The notes under the pieces were generated by a model. The model worked only from the letters and a program-made list of their open reading frames with translations. It made no database searches and had not been told where the DNA came from. Positions 52,901-64,000 of a DNA stretch of 64,000 nt are shown piece after piece (the stretch's first letter is position 1; every line of letters begins with the position of its first letter). The position numbers and the translations under genes were made by a program. The stretch is from Posidonia oceanica (taxonomy: Eukaryota; Streptophyta; Magnoliopsida; Alismatales; Posidoniaceae), in NCBI GenBank assembly GCA_037176725.1, contig JAZBRS010000023.1, positions 24,113,001 to 24,177,000 of the forward strand. Direction: 5' to 3'.

Positions 52901-55583
52901 CGGCTGCTGTTCCTCCGGACGCTCCGACCAGCGGGAAGGTCCCCGGTTGGCTCCCTGAGCTCCGCGCGATCGCCGACGTCGCCCTCCGCCAGTCCCGCGC
53001 ATCCTCAGCCTCCCCTGTCGGCGGCCACGAGCTCTGGAAGCTTTCTGCTACAGTGCTCGTCGCCGTCGACGAGCTACTGTTCACTTATTTCTTTTGTTAT
53101 ATAGTTTTAGATGTAAATATTGCATGTTTAGCTTAAGTTTTTCAATTTTTGCACTTTAGTCCTCCTGCCATTTATTCTGCTTAGTTTTTAATTAAATACT
53201 ATGCTAAATTGCTGTTTTTATTTATGTTTTTCAGTATTTGCAATCTGATCCATTTACTGTGCTGTGCTGTTATAATATTTTGCATTTTAGCCCCTCTGCT
53301 TTCGATTTTTGCATGTAAGTCCTGCTCATAATCAGTGCATTTATTTGCATATATTTTGTCATACTGCATTGCATTTCAGGTCCCTGCATATTTCTGTTTT
53401 TGCATGTAGGTCCATGCACTATAGGAACTTAGCTATTATTTTTAATTTTTGCATACTGCATTGCATATTCTCCCCCCTAGTTTTGCATTTTTGCATATAG
53501 GTCCATTTTAAATGGACAGTAACTCTTGCATGCATTTTTAGCTTATTGTATTGCATTTTTGACCCTGTCCTTCTTTAAAATTGCACTGTAGTCCTGTCCC
53601 TTATTTTTCAGAGCATGTTTTCCATATTAAATTGCATATTTGACCCCTGCATGATTTAAAAATCACACATAGATCCTTGCATCTTTTGAAGAATCATGTG
53701 AAAAGACCATTTTGCCCCTAGGTTGCATCTTAGCTCCTATGCTTACCAAATTTCATGCAGACTCTCCACTAGTATTCCCAGACTCCCTGGAACCTTGTTT
53801 TCTGGAAAAATTGTATTTTAGACCCTAGTTTTTTCAAAATTGCACTCTGACTTCTTTTTGGTTTCAAAACCTCTCCTAAAGCATACCCTCTTTTTAAAAC
53901 AACTTCCCGAGCCTAGTTTTTTGCAAAACGAAGCCCTGCTCTCTCCTGTTTTCAAAACCCTCTCCTGCAGACCCCTGTTTTCTGGAAAATTTGCATTTTT
54001 AGCCCCTTTCTTTTTCAAAATGCTTTCTGAACTCCTATCTTTTCCAAGATTGTTCCTCTTGTTTTCTTTTGCTTGTGCATGCATTTTGCATCCACCTAGT
54101 CTTGCATTTTAGCATCTTTCTGCATACACTAAGCACTTTTAGCTCCCTTTCACTTGGGAGGACCTTCTGCACATCCCTAGGACCTCCTGAACACCTAGAT
54201 CTGTTCTTCTCCCCTGCTCTGGCCCTTCTGCCTTGAAGCTGCGATATCCTTCAATCCGGCCGTTGGATCTTCTCAAGTAAGCTGCCCAGGTGACCGCAGC
54301 GAAGCGCTCTTCAGCATGGACCAGACAGATCTCAGATCAGGCCCCCGGATTTCCAGGTATGTCCTCCTGAACCCCTGCATTACATTTGCATGCCATTTGC
54401 ACAGTTTTCCTCGTTTTCGCTTTCTGTCTCCTTGAGCATGTAGAATAGGGCCTCCCCTTTCTGTTTCTATCCTCAAATCCTCGCTTCGCGTTTCTCCGTG
54501 TGTTTTGTGTTGTGTTTTCCCTGGATTTGCCACTTAATGTGACTTTCTTCCCCCTTTTCCACGATCCGATCGCATCGCGAACTTTGGGCAGCATGCGAGA
54601 CACACCGTGGAACGGTTTAGCGGGAAACAGTCGCAAAGAGGTGGTAATCCCTCCGTTTGCACACTCTCCCCTCCGTAGGTCTTCATACCTACTCTGAGTG
54701 GTCCTAGACAACGTCTGTTTTTACACACACGTTGTCTTGCCTCCCCTTTGGCCCCTTCTAATCTTTTTCTGCATTCTTGCTTTTGCATGGCTTTTCTGAG
54801 GTTTTTGCTTCGCTGTTTTGGCACCGTTCCACGTGCCCGCCCTTGTTTTGGCGCCATTTTGCGTGCCCATCTGTTTTCTTGCCTTATTTTGTGCGCTGCC
54901 TCGCTTTCTCGCCTCGTTTTGCGTGTTTTGCGCCGTTTTCCCTTGCATGACGATTGCATTGCATGATTTTCTCGCTGTTTCGCTTTTTCGCTTGCATTTG
55001 CATATAGGGCGGTGATGCTTACTGCCTGGAGTTCTCACGAGCTAGGTTTCGCCTAATTCGGAACACGGGCAGCGTAGCTGAGCATTTAGAGAGTACGTTT
55101 ACTTCCTTGCTTTGTTTCTCCCCACTTAGAGCACACCTTGAGCATTCATTAAGGCACTTATAGGCACATAGGCATTCAATCCTGCATTTCCCTGCGTATG
55201 CGAGCGTAAGCCTAGAAAGACCGATTTTCGGGCGTGTCGGGGGTGCCTAATACCTTCTCCGCACGTAACAGGAGTCCTTACCCTGTCTTTTGGCCCGCAA
55301 TGACCGTACTGCCCTTATCCTAGGCTAGAGTCATCTCATTTGCATTTGTTTGCATTTGTTTTCCTTTGCATTGCTTTGCTTTGCATTTCTTGCTCGGTTT
55401 TGCGTGTTAATTCACGTTTTCCCCCGGTTTTCCTTGTCTCCCGTTAATAGACATGGTGGCGACTCTGATTTGTCTTATCTTTCCTTTTTCTCCTCGATTC
55501 CAAGTGTTTTCGAGTTGAGCCTCTTCCTCGGATCTCAATCGCCGCTGAATATAGCGAGCCTGATTCCGATCGGGATCGCTACA
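49915..55583 (+). repeat. Element A 3' LTR (5669 bp)
   Basis: It is collinear with the 5' LTR at an offset of 21,996 bp until the 11-bp insertion 'ggcgccatttt' near 54,850. It carries the same TATA motif (51785-51790), donor-like site (54357) and terminal module. Near-identity to the 5' LTR shows that A inserted recently relative to B and F. No gene is present; the short frames mirror those of the 5' LTR. Confidence 0.93.
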
Positions 55584-55750
55584 GCAGCGCACAGGAGATG
55601 CCGGCTTACTTCAATGTTTGCTGCCTTCAGAAGCTTGGATGGAATACCTCATGTGCGCAGCTTCTCGCGGTTGGCTTCAGTGAGCTTGCCAACCCACTCT
55701 TGCAGGGCATCTAAACAGTGCATGGGAGTGACCCGAGTAGGATAACCCAT
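55584..55750 (-). pseudogene. B accessory gene, N-terminal segment
   Basis: The start codon at 55750 begins MGYPTRVTPMHC, matching A and F. About 56 codons follow before the A insertion. The remainder lies at 27873-27918 and 21149-22142. The sequence 'gcgcacaggagatg' after the insertion point matches F's intact stretch near 7850-7862, which fixes the insertion site. Confidence 0.85.
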
Positions 55751-57257
55751 TGTACAGGAGAAAAAGTACAGATTGCTGGTACAGAAACCTCAGGTACCTG
55801 TAACCAAAGTTGCAGTTCATCAGATCAGATATAGGCATGTAACCACTGGCTGATAAAGATGCAGATTTCAAAGCTAGCAGTTTTAGCATGTTCAGTAGTT
55901 AGCATTCAGAGTGTAGATATTAAGCATATTCAGACAAAGGTAGCTCTGCTGGGGAAAGTGGTTGGTCGGAGCTCTGGACCAATGCAGCTTGGAGAAGGTC
56001 GACGCATGCTTGATAGGAGTACTGTCTCAACGCCGAGCCAAGTTTTGCAGAGTGGGAAGATAGAAGGAGGGAATGACTGATGCGGTGCATGCATGCATGG
56101 TTTATGATTGATGTGCGCTGATATGTGCATGATTTATGATAGATGCTGTAGATGTATGCATGATTCTTGCTTATATGCTGTAGCCCTTAGCATATGGAGT
56201 GCTTAGCGCCTGCTGCAGAGGAAGAGAGGGGTCCCTAGCTCACCGGACTCTACTCATACTCTTAACTTACTGGTGGCGCTCAGGAAAGGGTTATTTGCAG
56301 TGCGTGGGTGGTGGGTAGTGAGGACAGGCTCCAGGCCAAGCTCCCAAGGACCTACACCTACTCTTTTTGCTCCCTCATAGGCATGTAGGTTTCCCCTATC
56401 CCTTACTTGGAGGTAATGGACACCTAGTTGAAGCCGGGGAGCTGCTCGCTAGGCCTTGCTAGGTTTAGACTCTGTAGGGTTTGTATATTCCCCAGGCGCA
56501 AATTTTAGTCTCTCTCTAAGATAGGTAAAGGGACGGGATTGCGCTGCTCGCTTTTTTTTTCTTTTTCTGGAGATGACTTTTGCCTTTCCTCCTTTTTTCT
56601 TGCTTCTTTTTTTATTTTTTGTTCTTTTTCTTTTCTTTTTTTTTCTTTTCTCTTTTTTTACAGGCTTCCGCTATCCCTGGCTTAGAGGTAATGGGCGTCG
56701 GGGTTTTGAAGTGGGTTTGGGGCTCCTAGGTGCAAAATGGTGGACCATCTCCGAAGCAGTTCGGAGGGACAGGGTTATGCTACACGCCTCTATCTCTAGG
56801 GCCTGCTTCTGCCTTCGCCTTCTATTTCCCTTTTCTTTTATGCCCATGCTCAGACATATTGCTTTTATGGCTCACACTCTTGCCTACGCCCTAGCATTTT
56901 ATCTCCCTCGGGAGGTGCAAGTCCTAAGGGGTTTGGTTATTTCACCTATTCTCATTTGAAAGGTGGCTCCCTCACTAGCTAAGGCGCCTAAGTAGTGTCA
57001 GGTGAGGCAGGGTAGACTCCTTCTAGAGTAGGCAAGCACATCCGATTTCATCAACGGGCCATATGCAATGCATGATTTTTGCTGAGAATTTTGTAGGTTT
57101 TTTGCTTGAGGTATGCTGAAAGAGATGGAAATGCAAGGATATGTGCAGAGATTGCGAGAATGCAAGGGGGCGAGATTGGAATGCAGAAGAATGTACGAGG
57201 GAAAAGAGGATGCAAAGGACGGGATGGGAGAGAACATTCTGCAAGGCAAGGGCCGGT
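55751..57257 (-). other. B spacer between pol and accessory gene
   Basis: No gene is seen. The acceptor-like CTCTCTTCCTCTGCAG (sense) ends at 56213. The 'ggccctagagata' block lies near 56,795 and the 'cactacttagg...gtgagggagccacc' block near 56,960-57,000. A purine-rich zone (T-runs on the plus strand) spans 56,550-56,665. The 128-codon plus-strand frame at 56573-56959 crosses this conserved spacer and has no domain. Confidence 0.65.
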
Positions 57258-60200
57258 CTACTGATAGTACTTTTGAGGTAGCATGCATTGACCGGCTCTG
57301 CCCAGTCTGGTCCATGTCCTTAAGAATTGTTGCGTCGCCTAAGAATGCCTACTTGACCACAAAGAGGCCACGCTAGTTGGGTCGGAATTTGCCTCGACCG
57401 TCTAGCAAGTGGATGGCTCGCAAGATGAGATCTCCTGGCTGGAAGCTCCTGGGCCGCACCTTCTTTAGGTATGCTCTTGCCATTTGCTTCTGGTAGCAGC
57501 GAGTGTTGTGCATTGCTTGCAATCTGCGCTCATCAATCAGGTTGAGCTGGGCGCAGTGGTCCTCGACCCACTCTGCTTCTTCCAGCTCTGCCTCTCGTAG
57601 GAATCGCAGCGAAGGGATCTCCACTTCGACAGGCAGCACTGCCTCCATGCCGTACGCCAGCGAGTACAGGGTGGCTCCTGTCGAGGTTCGCACTGATGTC
57701 CTGTACGCCCAGAGTGCGTACAGGAGCTTGTCATGCCAGTCTTTGTGGGTCTCTGCCATCTTCTTCATTATCTTTACAATGTTTTTGTTGGCAGACTCCA
57801 CTGCTCCATTCATCTGCGGTCGATATGGTGAGGATCTGTGATGCTTGATCTGGTGCTTCTGTAGGTATTCCTCGATCCTCTTTGCAATAAAGTTCGAGCC
57901 GTTGTCAGAAATGATTGCATGCGGGACCCCATATCGGGTGACAATGTTATTTCTGATAAACCTCTCTGTCACCGCAGCTGTGACCGCCTTGTAGGAGGCT
58001 ACTTCTACCCACTTAGTGAAATAGTCTATCGCTACCAAAATGAAGCGATGACCATTCGATGCAGCAGGGTGTATAGCGCCGATGACGTCAATCCCCCAGG
58101 TGGAGAAGGGCCATGGTGAGGACATGCTATGCAATTCTTACGGGGGAGCGTGCATAAGATTACCATGGATCTGGCAATTGTGGCATTTACGCTCAAACTG
58201 GCAGCAGTCTGCCTCCATGGTTGACCAGAAATAGCCTTGCAACATGATCTTCTTGGCCAGCAGCACGCCATTCATATGTGGACCACAAGTCCCTGCATGA
58301 ACCTAGAGCATAAGCGTGTCGGCCTCTTGTTTGTTTAAGCAGCGCAGGAGCATCTGACTGTATGATCTTCTGTATAACTGCCCTGCCCCTAACACATACT
58401 TCGACGCCAGACGCGTCAAAGTTCTTCTATCTGCTGCTGAGGTTCCAGGCGGGTGGCTGCCAGACTCCAGGAAGGCTTTGATGTCAAAATACCAAGGCTG
58501 CTCTTCCACCGGATTTGCCTCCTCTATGTTCATGCAGTGCGCAGGCTGCTCCATGCACGTAACTGATACATCCACTGCTCGGTCTTCAAGTATACTGAGC
58601 CAGGATGCCAAGGTTGCTAGCGCATCTGCGTATGCATTCCTTGCCCTGTTCATGTATGAGAAGCGGATGCTTGCAAATTCTTCTATTAGCTTCAGCAGGC
58701 GTTCGTGATATGGCACAAGCTTTGGATCCTTTATTCTCCAGTCGCCATTCACTTGGGAAATCACCAGCATGGCATCGCTGTGCACATGCAACTTTTGCGC
58801 CTCATGCTCGAGCGCAACCTTCAGTCCCAGAATGCATGCTTCATACTCTGCTTCACTATTAGTGCATTGGAAGGTCAGCTTCCTTGCAAAAGGGATCATC
58901 TGCCCCTACGGCGTGGTCAACACTACGCCTATGCCTTGACCCTTCTTGTTGACAGCGCCATCAAAGTACAACTGCCAATGCTCTAAGTCCTCGGGGTCCT
59001 CCTCAGAGTCTTCCATTGCAAAGAGGATGTCCTCATCCGGGAACTACGTCCGGAGAGGTTGGTATTTAGGCAAAGGAAAGTCTGCAAGGTGATCTGCCAT
59101 GGCTTGGCCCTTCATGGCTCGCTGCGTGACAAAGGTAATGTCGTACTAAGACAACAGTACCTGCCATTTGACGCATCTGCCTACCATTGCTGGCTTCTGG
59201 AAGAGGAACTTGATGGGGTCATGTCGGCATAGAAGCCGGACTGGATATGCCATCATGTAGTGCCTCAGCTTCTGTGCAGCCCAGAAGAGGGATAAGCAGG
59301 TCTTCTCCATTGTGATATACCTGGCTTCGCAATCATTGAGCTTCTTGCTCAGGTAATAAATTGCATGCTCCTTTCTACTAGTTTCATCATGCTGGCCCAA
59401 GACGGCGCCCATGGAATGTTGCATGGTAGAGAGGTAGAGAAGCAGAGGTCTCCCTGGCGTGGGAGGGACCAAAACAGGAGGCTTGGTCAGAAGCTGTTTG
59501 ATCTTGTCAAAGGCAGCTTCGCACTCCTCGCTCTAGTTAATGTGTGCATTCTTCTTCAGGAGCTTGAAGATCGGCTCGTAGATAGGCGTGAGCTATGCAA
59601 TGAACCGACTGATATATTGTAGGCGTCCGAGCAGGCCTCGGACTTCTTTCTCTGTCCTAGGAGTGGCATGTCCACGATGGCTTTTGCCTTCATCGGGTCC
59701 ACTTCAATCCCCCTCTGGCTAACAATGTAGCGCAGGAGCTTGCCAGAGGATACCCCGAATACGCATTTGCTGGGGTTAAGGCACAGCTTGTACTTCCTTA
59801 AGCGGTCAAAGAGCTTCCTTAAGCAGGCAAGGTGATCCTCAGGCTCTTTGGTCTTGGCAATCATATCATCCATGTAGACCTCAACTTCTTGATGCATGAG
59901 TTCGTGGAAAAGTGCAGTCATGGCCCTCTAATAGGTTGCGCCAGCATTTTTCAACCCAAATGGCATAACTTGGTAACAGAAGACACCCCAAGGGGTGATG
60001 AAGGATGTTTTCTCCATATCCTCCTTTGCCATTCTGATCTGGTTATAGCCAGAGAAGCCGTCCATAAAGGAGAGCATCTTGTGCCCTGCAGTGTTGTCGA
60101 GTAGGATGTCAATGTGCGGCAGTGGGAAATCATCCTTGGGACTCGCTTTGTTTAGGTCCCAGTAGTTGATGCACATGCGGACTCGTCCATCCTTCTTGGG

Positions 60201-61990
60201 CACTGGCACAACGTTTGCAAGCCGTTCAGGGTATAGGACGACCTTGAGGAAGTTAACGTTATGCTGCTTCATGATCTCCTCCTTGATCATGAGTAGCCAC
60301 TATGGTTGCCATCGCCTTAGCTTCTGCTTTGTTGGCCTTGCATCTGGGTCCAAAGGTAGGTTGTGCACAACTATCTCAATGTCGAGGCCAACCATATCCT
60401 TGTAGCTTCAGACGAAGACATCTGCATACTCTTTCAAGAATGCGATGAATTCTGCTCTAGCCTGGGGCGACAGAAGGGCGCTAATGCGGACCACTCTGAC
60501 TTCTTCTACTGTGCCAATGCTGACAACCTCTGTCTCCTCTTCCACATGGCGGTTGGGGCCTTCTGGATCATTATCATGGGGCCGGAACTCAGGTGACGGT
60601 TCATCATTCTCGTATTCGCCTGCATCATCCTCCTCTCCGTATGCAATAAGCTCCGAGAGGATCTCCTTCACAAAGGTGGGGTCTGAGATATCGAAGGAGT
60701 GCAAGTGTTCCGCTGCTTGGCCCTGGTGACGCTTCAGGATGGTCACGCTTACCCGAGTGTTTTTATACCCTCGACGTGCAACCTCTGTCCTGGCAAACTC
60801 CTCGGCTGGCTCTACCTGCTCTGACTCTACTGACTCGGCTGTCCGTGCTACTGCCTGTGCTGAAGCTAACTGTGCTACTGCTTGCTGTGTGAGGGTTGCA
60901 TGTTTTACTGCTTGCTGCTGTGCTGTTGGTGCCTGCTGTGCTACTGCTTGTGCATGTTGTGCTGCTGCTGGTGCATGTTGTGCTAATGCTGCTTCTTGCG
61001 GTGTTGGTGCTGCTTGTGGTACTGATGCCACTGGTATCTGCTGCGTTGTCACTTCCTCTGCATGTTCCGGTGTGCTTGCCAAGGACATATCAGGCTGGCG
61101 GTTGATCAGTGTACTGTCGCCCGCTACATTGCCTAAGTGTGGCATGCGCTGCACAAACCATCTAGACCCATCCCCTGGTTGTAGAGTAATCAGCTCATCT
61201 AGTCTAGTGGGTGCCTTGACCGCTGGATCTTCCTCTAGGACCATGATAGAAGGATCTATGGCCACGGCCTTCCCCTTCTTCTGTGCGGTCTCATGCTCTA
61301 CAACGTCTTACGCCAGCGACGCGAGCTGCTCCTGGAATAACTGCTCCAAGTCTCCCATCGAGAAGTCAATCTGAGCGTTTGCAGCCGCTCCTCCCTCCTC
61401 ATCCGAAGGTGAGTCGATGAAATAAGCGACTGCCGGGTTTGCAGCCAGTTCTGGCTCGACTGCTGGGCTTTCTGCTGCTGGTTAGGCTGCCAGGGTCATT
61501 GCTGCTACTGGCGGGGAGGCACAACTGCTCTTCTGGGGGGCCAATGGCTGGGCCACCCTACTTGGGGATGAAGCGCCGGTGCCTGTAGGTGACAGTGGTG
61601 GTCTCCCGGTAGCAGCGGTGAGAATCTTCCACATAACAAGATCTGCTGAGGTTGACAGCGGTGTGCCTGACAGAGCCACCTGGCTTGCTTGTGGCGCTAT
61701 CGATGATGCAGGCCGAGTCGCGCTGCCATCTGATCCTACTGACTGCACCATCGGAGAAGGTGATTTCCATGCTAGCTTAGTTGGGGCCACAAGCTAACTG
61801 TTGGATGACGCCGGAGGGCGTGCTTCTAACTCTGGCGCTGCAGCTGTGGCTGTTGGTGACTTTGGTGAAGCTACAAGAAGAGGAGAAACTGTCAACCCTG
61901 CCCTAGGGCCTACCAATTCTGTTGCATTAGTGAGTGTCGAGCAAACTGACCGAGACGTTGCCACGCTGAGCTGATCCTTACTGTTGGTTG
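57258..61990 (-). pseudogene. pol: Degenerate pol of element B
   Basis: It is collinear with A's pol on the opposite strand. Integrase lies at about 57,258-58,290 (WGIDVIG, SDNGSN, NGAVESANK), the second RNase H at about 58,560-58,970 (YFDGA, NSEAEYEA, HSDAML), the first RNase H at 59,146-59,472 and RT at 59,556-60,290. RT has YMDD where A has YVDD. The Ala/Gln-rich linker is at 60,800-61,990. Stops interrupt it at many places, for example Gln to stop before VHAGTCGPH (58,300), Trp to stop after GKFRPN (57,373) and a stop just before the integrase core (58,138). There is a frameshift near 59,650 and one close to the C-terminus. The end matches A's KYYQ with a stop at 57258-57260. It cannot make enzyme. 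Confidence 0.88.
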
Positions 61991-64000
61991 GGGCTGCCTC
62001 AACTATGCTATACTCCTCCTCATCTGAGTAGTAGTCCTCAATGCAGACCAATTCTTCTGCCGGCAGCGGAGAGCTTGGGCATAATGCCTGCTGTGCTGGG
62101 GCCTCACTGCTACTTGAATCCAGGATACCTGCACTGGTGAAGTTAGTGAGGTCCTACGGGATAGCCATCCTCTGATCCTTAGGCTACATGCATCTGTCTT
62201 TGCTGGACTGTAGGTCATATCCGAGACCTTCAGAATCTCTTCGCTCTGCTGCTCTGATCGGCTCAGCGATTCCCTGGCCGTATCGCCTGAGCGACGTTCC
62301 CTTGACATAGCCCCACCTGTGACAAACGTTTTCGACCATCCGAAAGGGGTTGCTGTGAACAGCCAAGGAGTTGACACGTTCAAGATCAGGTATAAAGCTA
62401 ACCGGCTCACACCGATTAACTCGATACAAGGCAGCTGAGAGCTTAGGGTCAAAAGGGACAGTATGCGAAGAGATGGGTGCAACTGCCTCGATCCGCTCCT
62501 TTTCAAAGTTTTCCACCATTACAACGATAACATCGTCGCCGTGACGAAACTTGATCATGCGGTAGAGGGTCGAGGGGATGACCTGATGCTTGTGTAGCCA
62601 AGGGCGCCCAAGCAGGAAGTTAAAGTTAGGCTCCAAGTCAACAATGTAGAATTCCACATCGAACGTGACCGGACCAATGATTAGAGGAATAATCAGAATC
62701 CCTAGAGCGTCATGGTGAGTATTGTCAAAAGCTGTCATTCCCTTTATTGCCGGGGTGATATCCTCGGCATTGTATCCGAGCCTGGTTGCAGTGCGCAATG
62801 GACAGACATTAAGGCCTGATCCGTTATCAACCAGCGATAGGGGAATGCGAAAGTTTTTGTATTGCACCGTGACAAACAAGGGTTGGTTATGATTAATCCC
62901 CGCCGGAGGTAGCTCATCGCTCGTGAAAGAGATGATTTGAGGCTCTGTGATGACGCCAACCATGCCTTCCAGGGCCGCGGGTTCTATAGCTTGGGACACA
63001 TGGGCTGCTTGGAACACTCGGAGAAAAGCCTCACGGTGTTCAGAAGAGGAATGTATAAGGTCCCAAATGGAAATATCGGCTTTAACCCTCCTAAGCTGGG
63101 AGGTAATGTCGGTTTTGTGGTGCGGCTTTCTGGTGATAGGAGGGGATGCTTTGGGGATTGGCTCTACCGGGCTAGGCACAGGGGGTTGGCTTGATGCTGG
63201 GGGTGCTGCGGGTTGGCTAACTGGTAGGGGTGCTACTGGTTGGCTTGCTGGTGGGGGTGCAGCGGGTGCTGGACGGCTGGGCCTTACCACCAGTGCTGCG
63301 GGCTGGTATATCCTCCCCGATCACGTGACTTCTGCGCACGTTTCCGTGGCATAGTTGTAGGGCACGTGATGGGGGTCCCAGGTTAAGTCAATAACTGCAG
63401 GGGCTTGTGCTGCGAGCACAAGAGGGGCTACAGGGGGGTTAGCTGGGCGATAGGGAGAAGGGTGCTGATGCTGGTAGGTTGCTAGAGGCCCTAGCTAAGA
63501 CCTAGCTAATAGGCTGACTGAGGGCCTACCTAAATAGGAGGCTGGGGTTTGGGCCTGCGGTCTAGCTTGGAGGTGTACAGGGGCAGGGGTCTGAGGATGC
63601 ATGGTAGGGCGAGCAGCAGGGCGCCCCGGCCTGGCACGCGGTCGGATCATATGGACTCCCGACTCGGAGCCGGCAATAGCCGCACGATAAAGAGAGAGAG
63701 ACGAAAGGGCTCCGAGACATCATGAATGAGCTCGGAGGGGTTTACCACGAACGTAGCAGGCCTGGAGGGGGAGAGAGAGTAGATTCCTGAGGTCCCCACG
63801 CCTTCCGGATTGGGATGCTCTGGGAGGGGCTAGTGGACGATGCTGGGATGAGGGGGTGCTAATGCTTGTGCAGGGGCTGATGCTGATGGAGGAGCAGATG
63901 TGGATGCCTCGTGCGTGTGGATCGTAATCGTTCCCGATACGATCAGGTTCTGAATGGCGTTCCGCAAGGTGAGGCAACTATTCGTCAAGTGCCCTACGAC
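61991..64000 (-). pseudogene. Degenerate gag 3' part and protease of element B
   Basis: It runs off the right edge. The edge sequence reads VGHLTNSCLTLRNAIQNLI, the counterpart of A's zinc knuckle region. Gag's Pro-rich C-terminus leads without a stop (DISIWDLIHSS) into the protease, whose active site is LVDNGSGLN and is followed by LLGRPWLH. The open part 62184-63290 has 368 codons. Stops occur after KDRCM (62184) and after RMAIP (about 62,157). Further on, the YYSDEE stretch continues with Glu and Tyr where A has its TAG. This copy shows that the ancestral gag, protease and pol were one continuous frame. Confidence 0.85.

Larger units (their letters stand above)
27919..55583 (+). mobile_element. 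Element A: complete giant Tat/Ogre-like LTR retrotransposon (27.7 kb)
   Basis: It starts TGTTGACACCCC and ends GCTACA, with LTRs of 5658 and 5669 bp around a 16.3-kb internal region. The flanks are ACAGC (27914-27918) and GCAGC (55584-55588): a 5-bp duplication with one mismatch, or a 4-bp CAGC duplication if the LTR ends one base later. The insertion site is B's accessory gene, and joining the flanks restores that reading. Order: PBS, gag, protease, RT-RNase H, second RNase H, integrase, accessory ORF, hairpin arrays, polypurine tract. The second RNase H and absence of a chromodomain place it in the Tat lineage; the size and long LTRs suit Ogre-type elements. Coding is nearly intact except for two in-frame stops. 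Confidence 0.92.
8822..64000 (-). mobile_element. Element B: Tat/Ogre-like retrotransposon on the minus strand, incomplete at right edge
   Basis: The left terminus TGTAGTAATCC at 8822 is the end of its 3' LTR. The order leftward from the window edge is gag (3' part), protease, pol, spacer, accessory gene, hairpin array, polypurine tract and 3' LTR. It was inserted into F; the left 5 bp at the site are CCTTA (8817-8821), and the matching copy lies outside the window. It was later hit by D (in its LTR), C and A (in its accessory gene). Removing these restores a collinear element. The coding region has many stops and frameshifts, so B is dead. Confidence 0.85.

Noticed and set aside
27919..64000. 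A single element from A's 5' LTR to the right edge
   Set aside because: The pol at 57,258-61,990 is on the opposite strand, is far more decayed and belongs with the accessory gene pieces of B; A ends cleanly at 55583.

Overview
The window is plant nuclear repeat DNA. I see no host gene, tRNA, rRNA or CRISPR array. It is a stack of nested LTR retrotransposons of the Ty3/gypsy Tat/Ogre type, whose pol has a second RNase H between RT-RNase H and integrase. This points to a flowering plant with a repeat-rich genome; the species cannot be read from the sequence.

Layout. Element F (minus strand, oldest) gives a partial 3' LTR (1-1992), then 3' internal sequence to 8821, interrupted by solo LTR E (3492-6893, TSD TGCGC). 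F is cut at 8821 by element B (minus strand), which runs from its 3' LTR (8822-18378) off the right edge. B's LTR is interrupted by solo LTR D (10857-16870, TSD GATAT). B's accessory gene is interrupted twice: by solo LTR C (22143-27867, TSD CCTGC) and, 51 bp further on, by element A (plus strand, 27919-55583). Element A is a complete, young, about 27.7-kb element. To its right B resumes with the rest of the accessory gene, a degenerate pol and the 3' part of gag.

Element A holds, in order: 5' LTR (5658 bp, TG...CA), PBS, leader, gag, protease plus G-patch-like region, RT / degenerate RNase H / second RNase H / integrase, a purine-rich spacer, a 400-codon accessory ORF resembling the DUF7745 / plant mobile domain family, about 3.5 kb of hairpin-rich tandem repeats, a polypurine tract and the 3' LTR (5669 bp). 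The LTRs differ by about 33 substitutions and one 11-bp indel (hand count). Gag, protease and pol share one frame, broken by a TGA and a TAG where B has sense codons.

The most interesting signals are: (1) the accessory gene kept downstream of pol in three elements, with a conserved start and a conserved basic C-terminus; (2) a conserved 3' splice-site-like sequence 415-490 nt before that gene, with splice-donor-like sites in the LTR leader, suggesting env-like spliced expression; (3) several families of hairpins with compensatory changes, in the LTRs, in the 3' arrays, after the accessory gene and around the polypurine tract; (4) two otherwise different LTR types (about 3.4-3.5 kb and 5.7-6.0 kb) attached to related internal regions.
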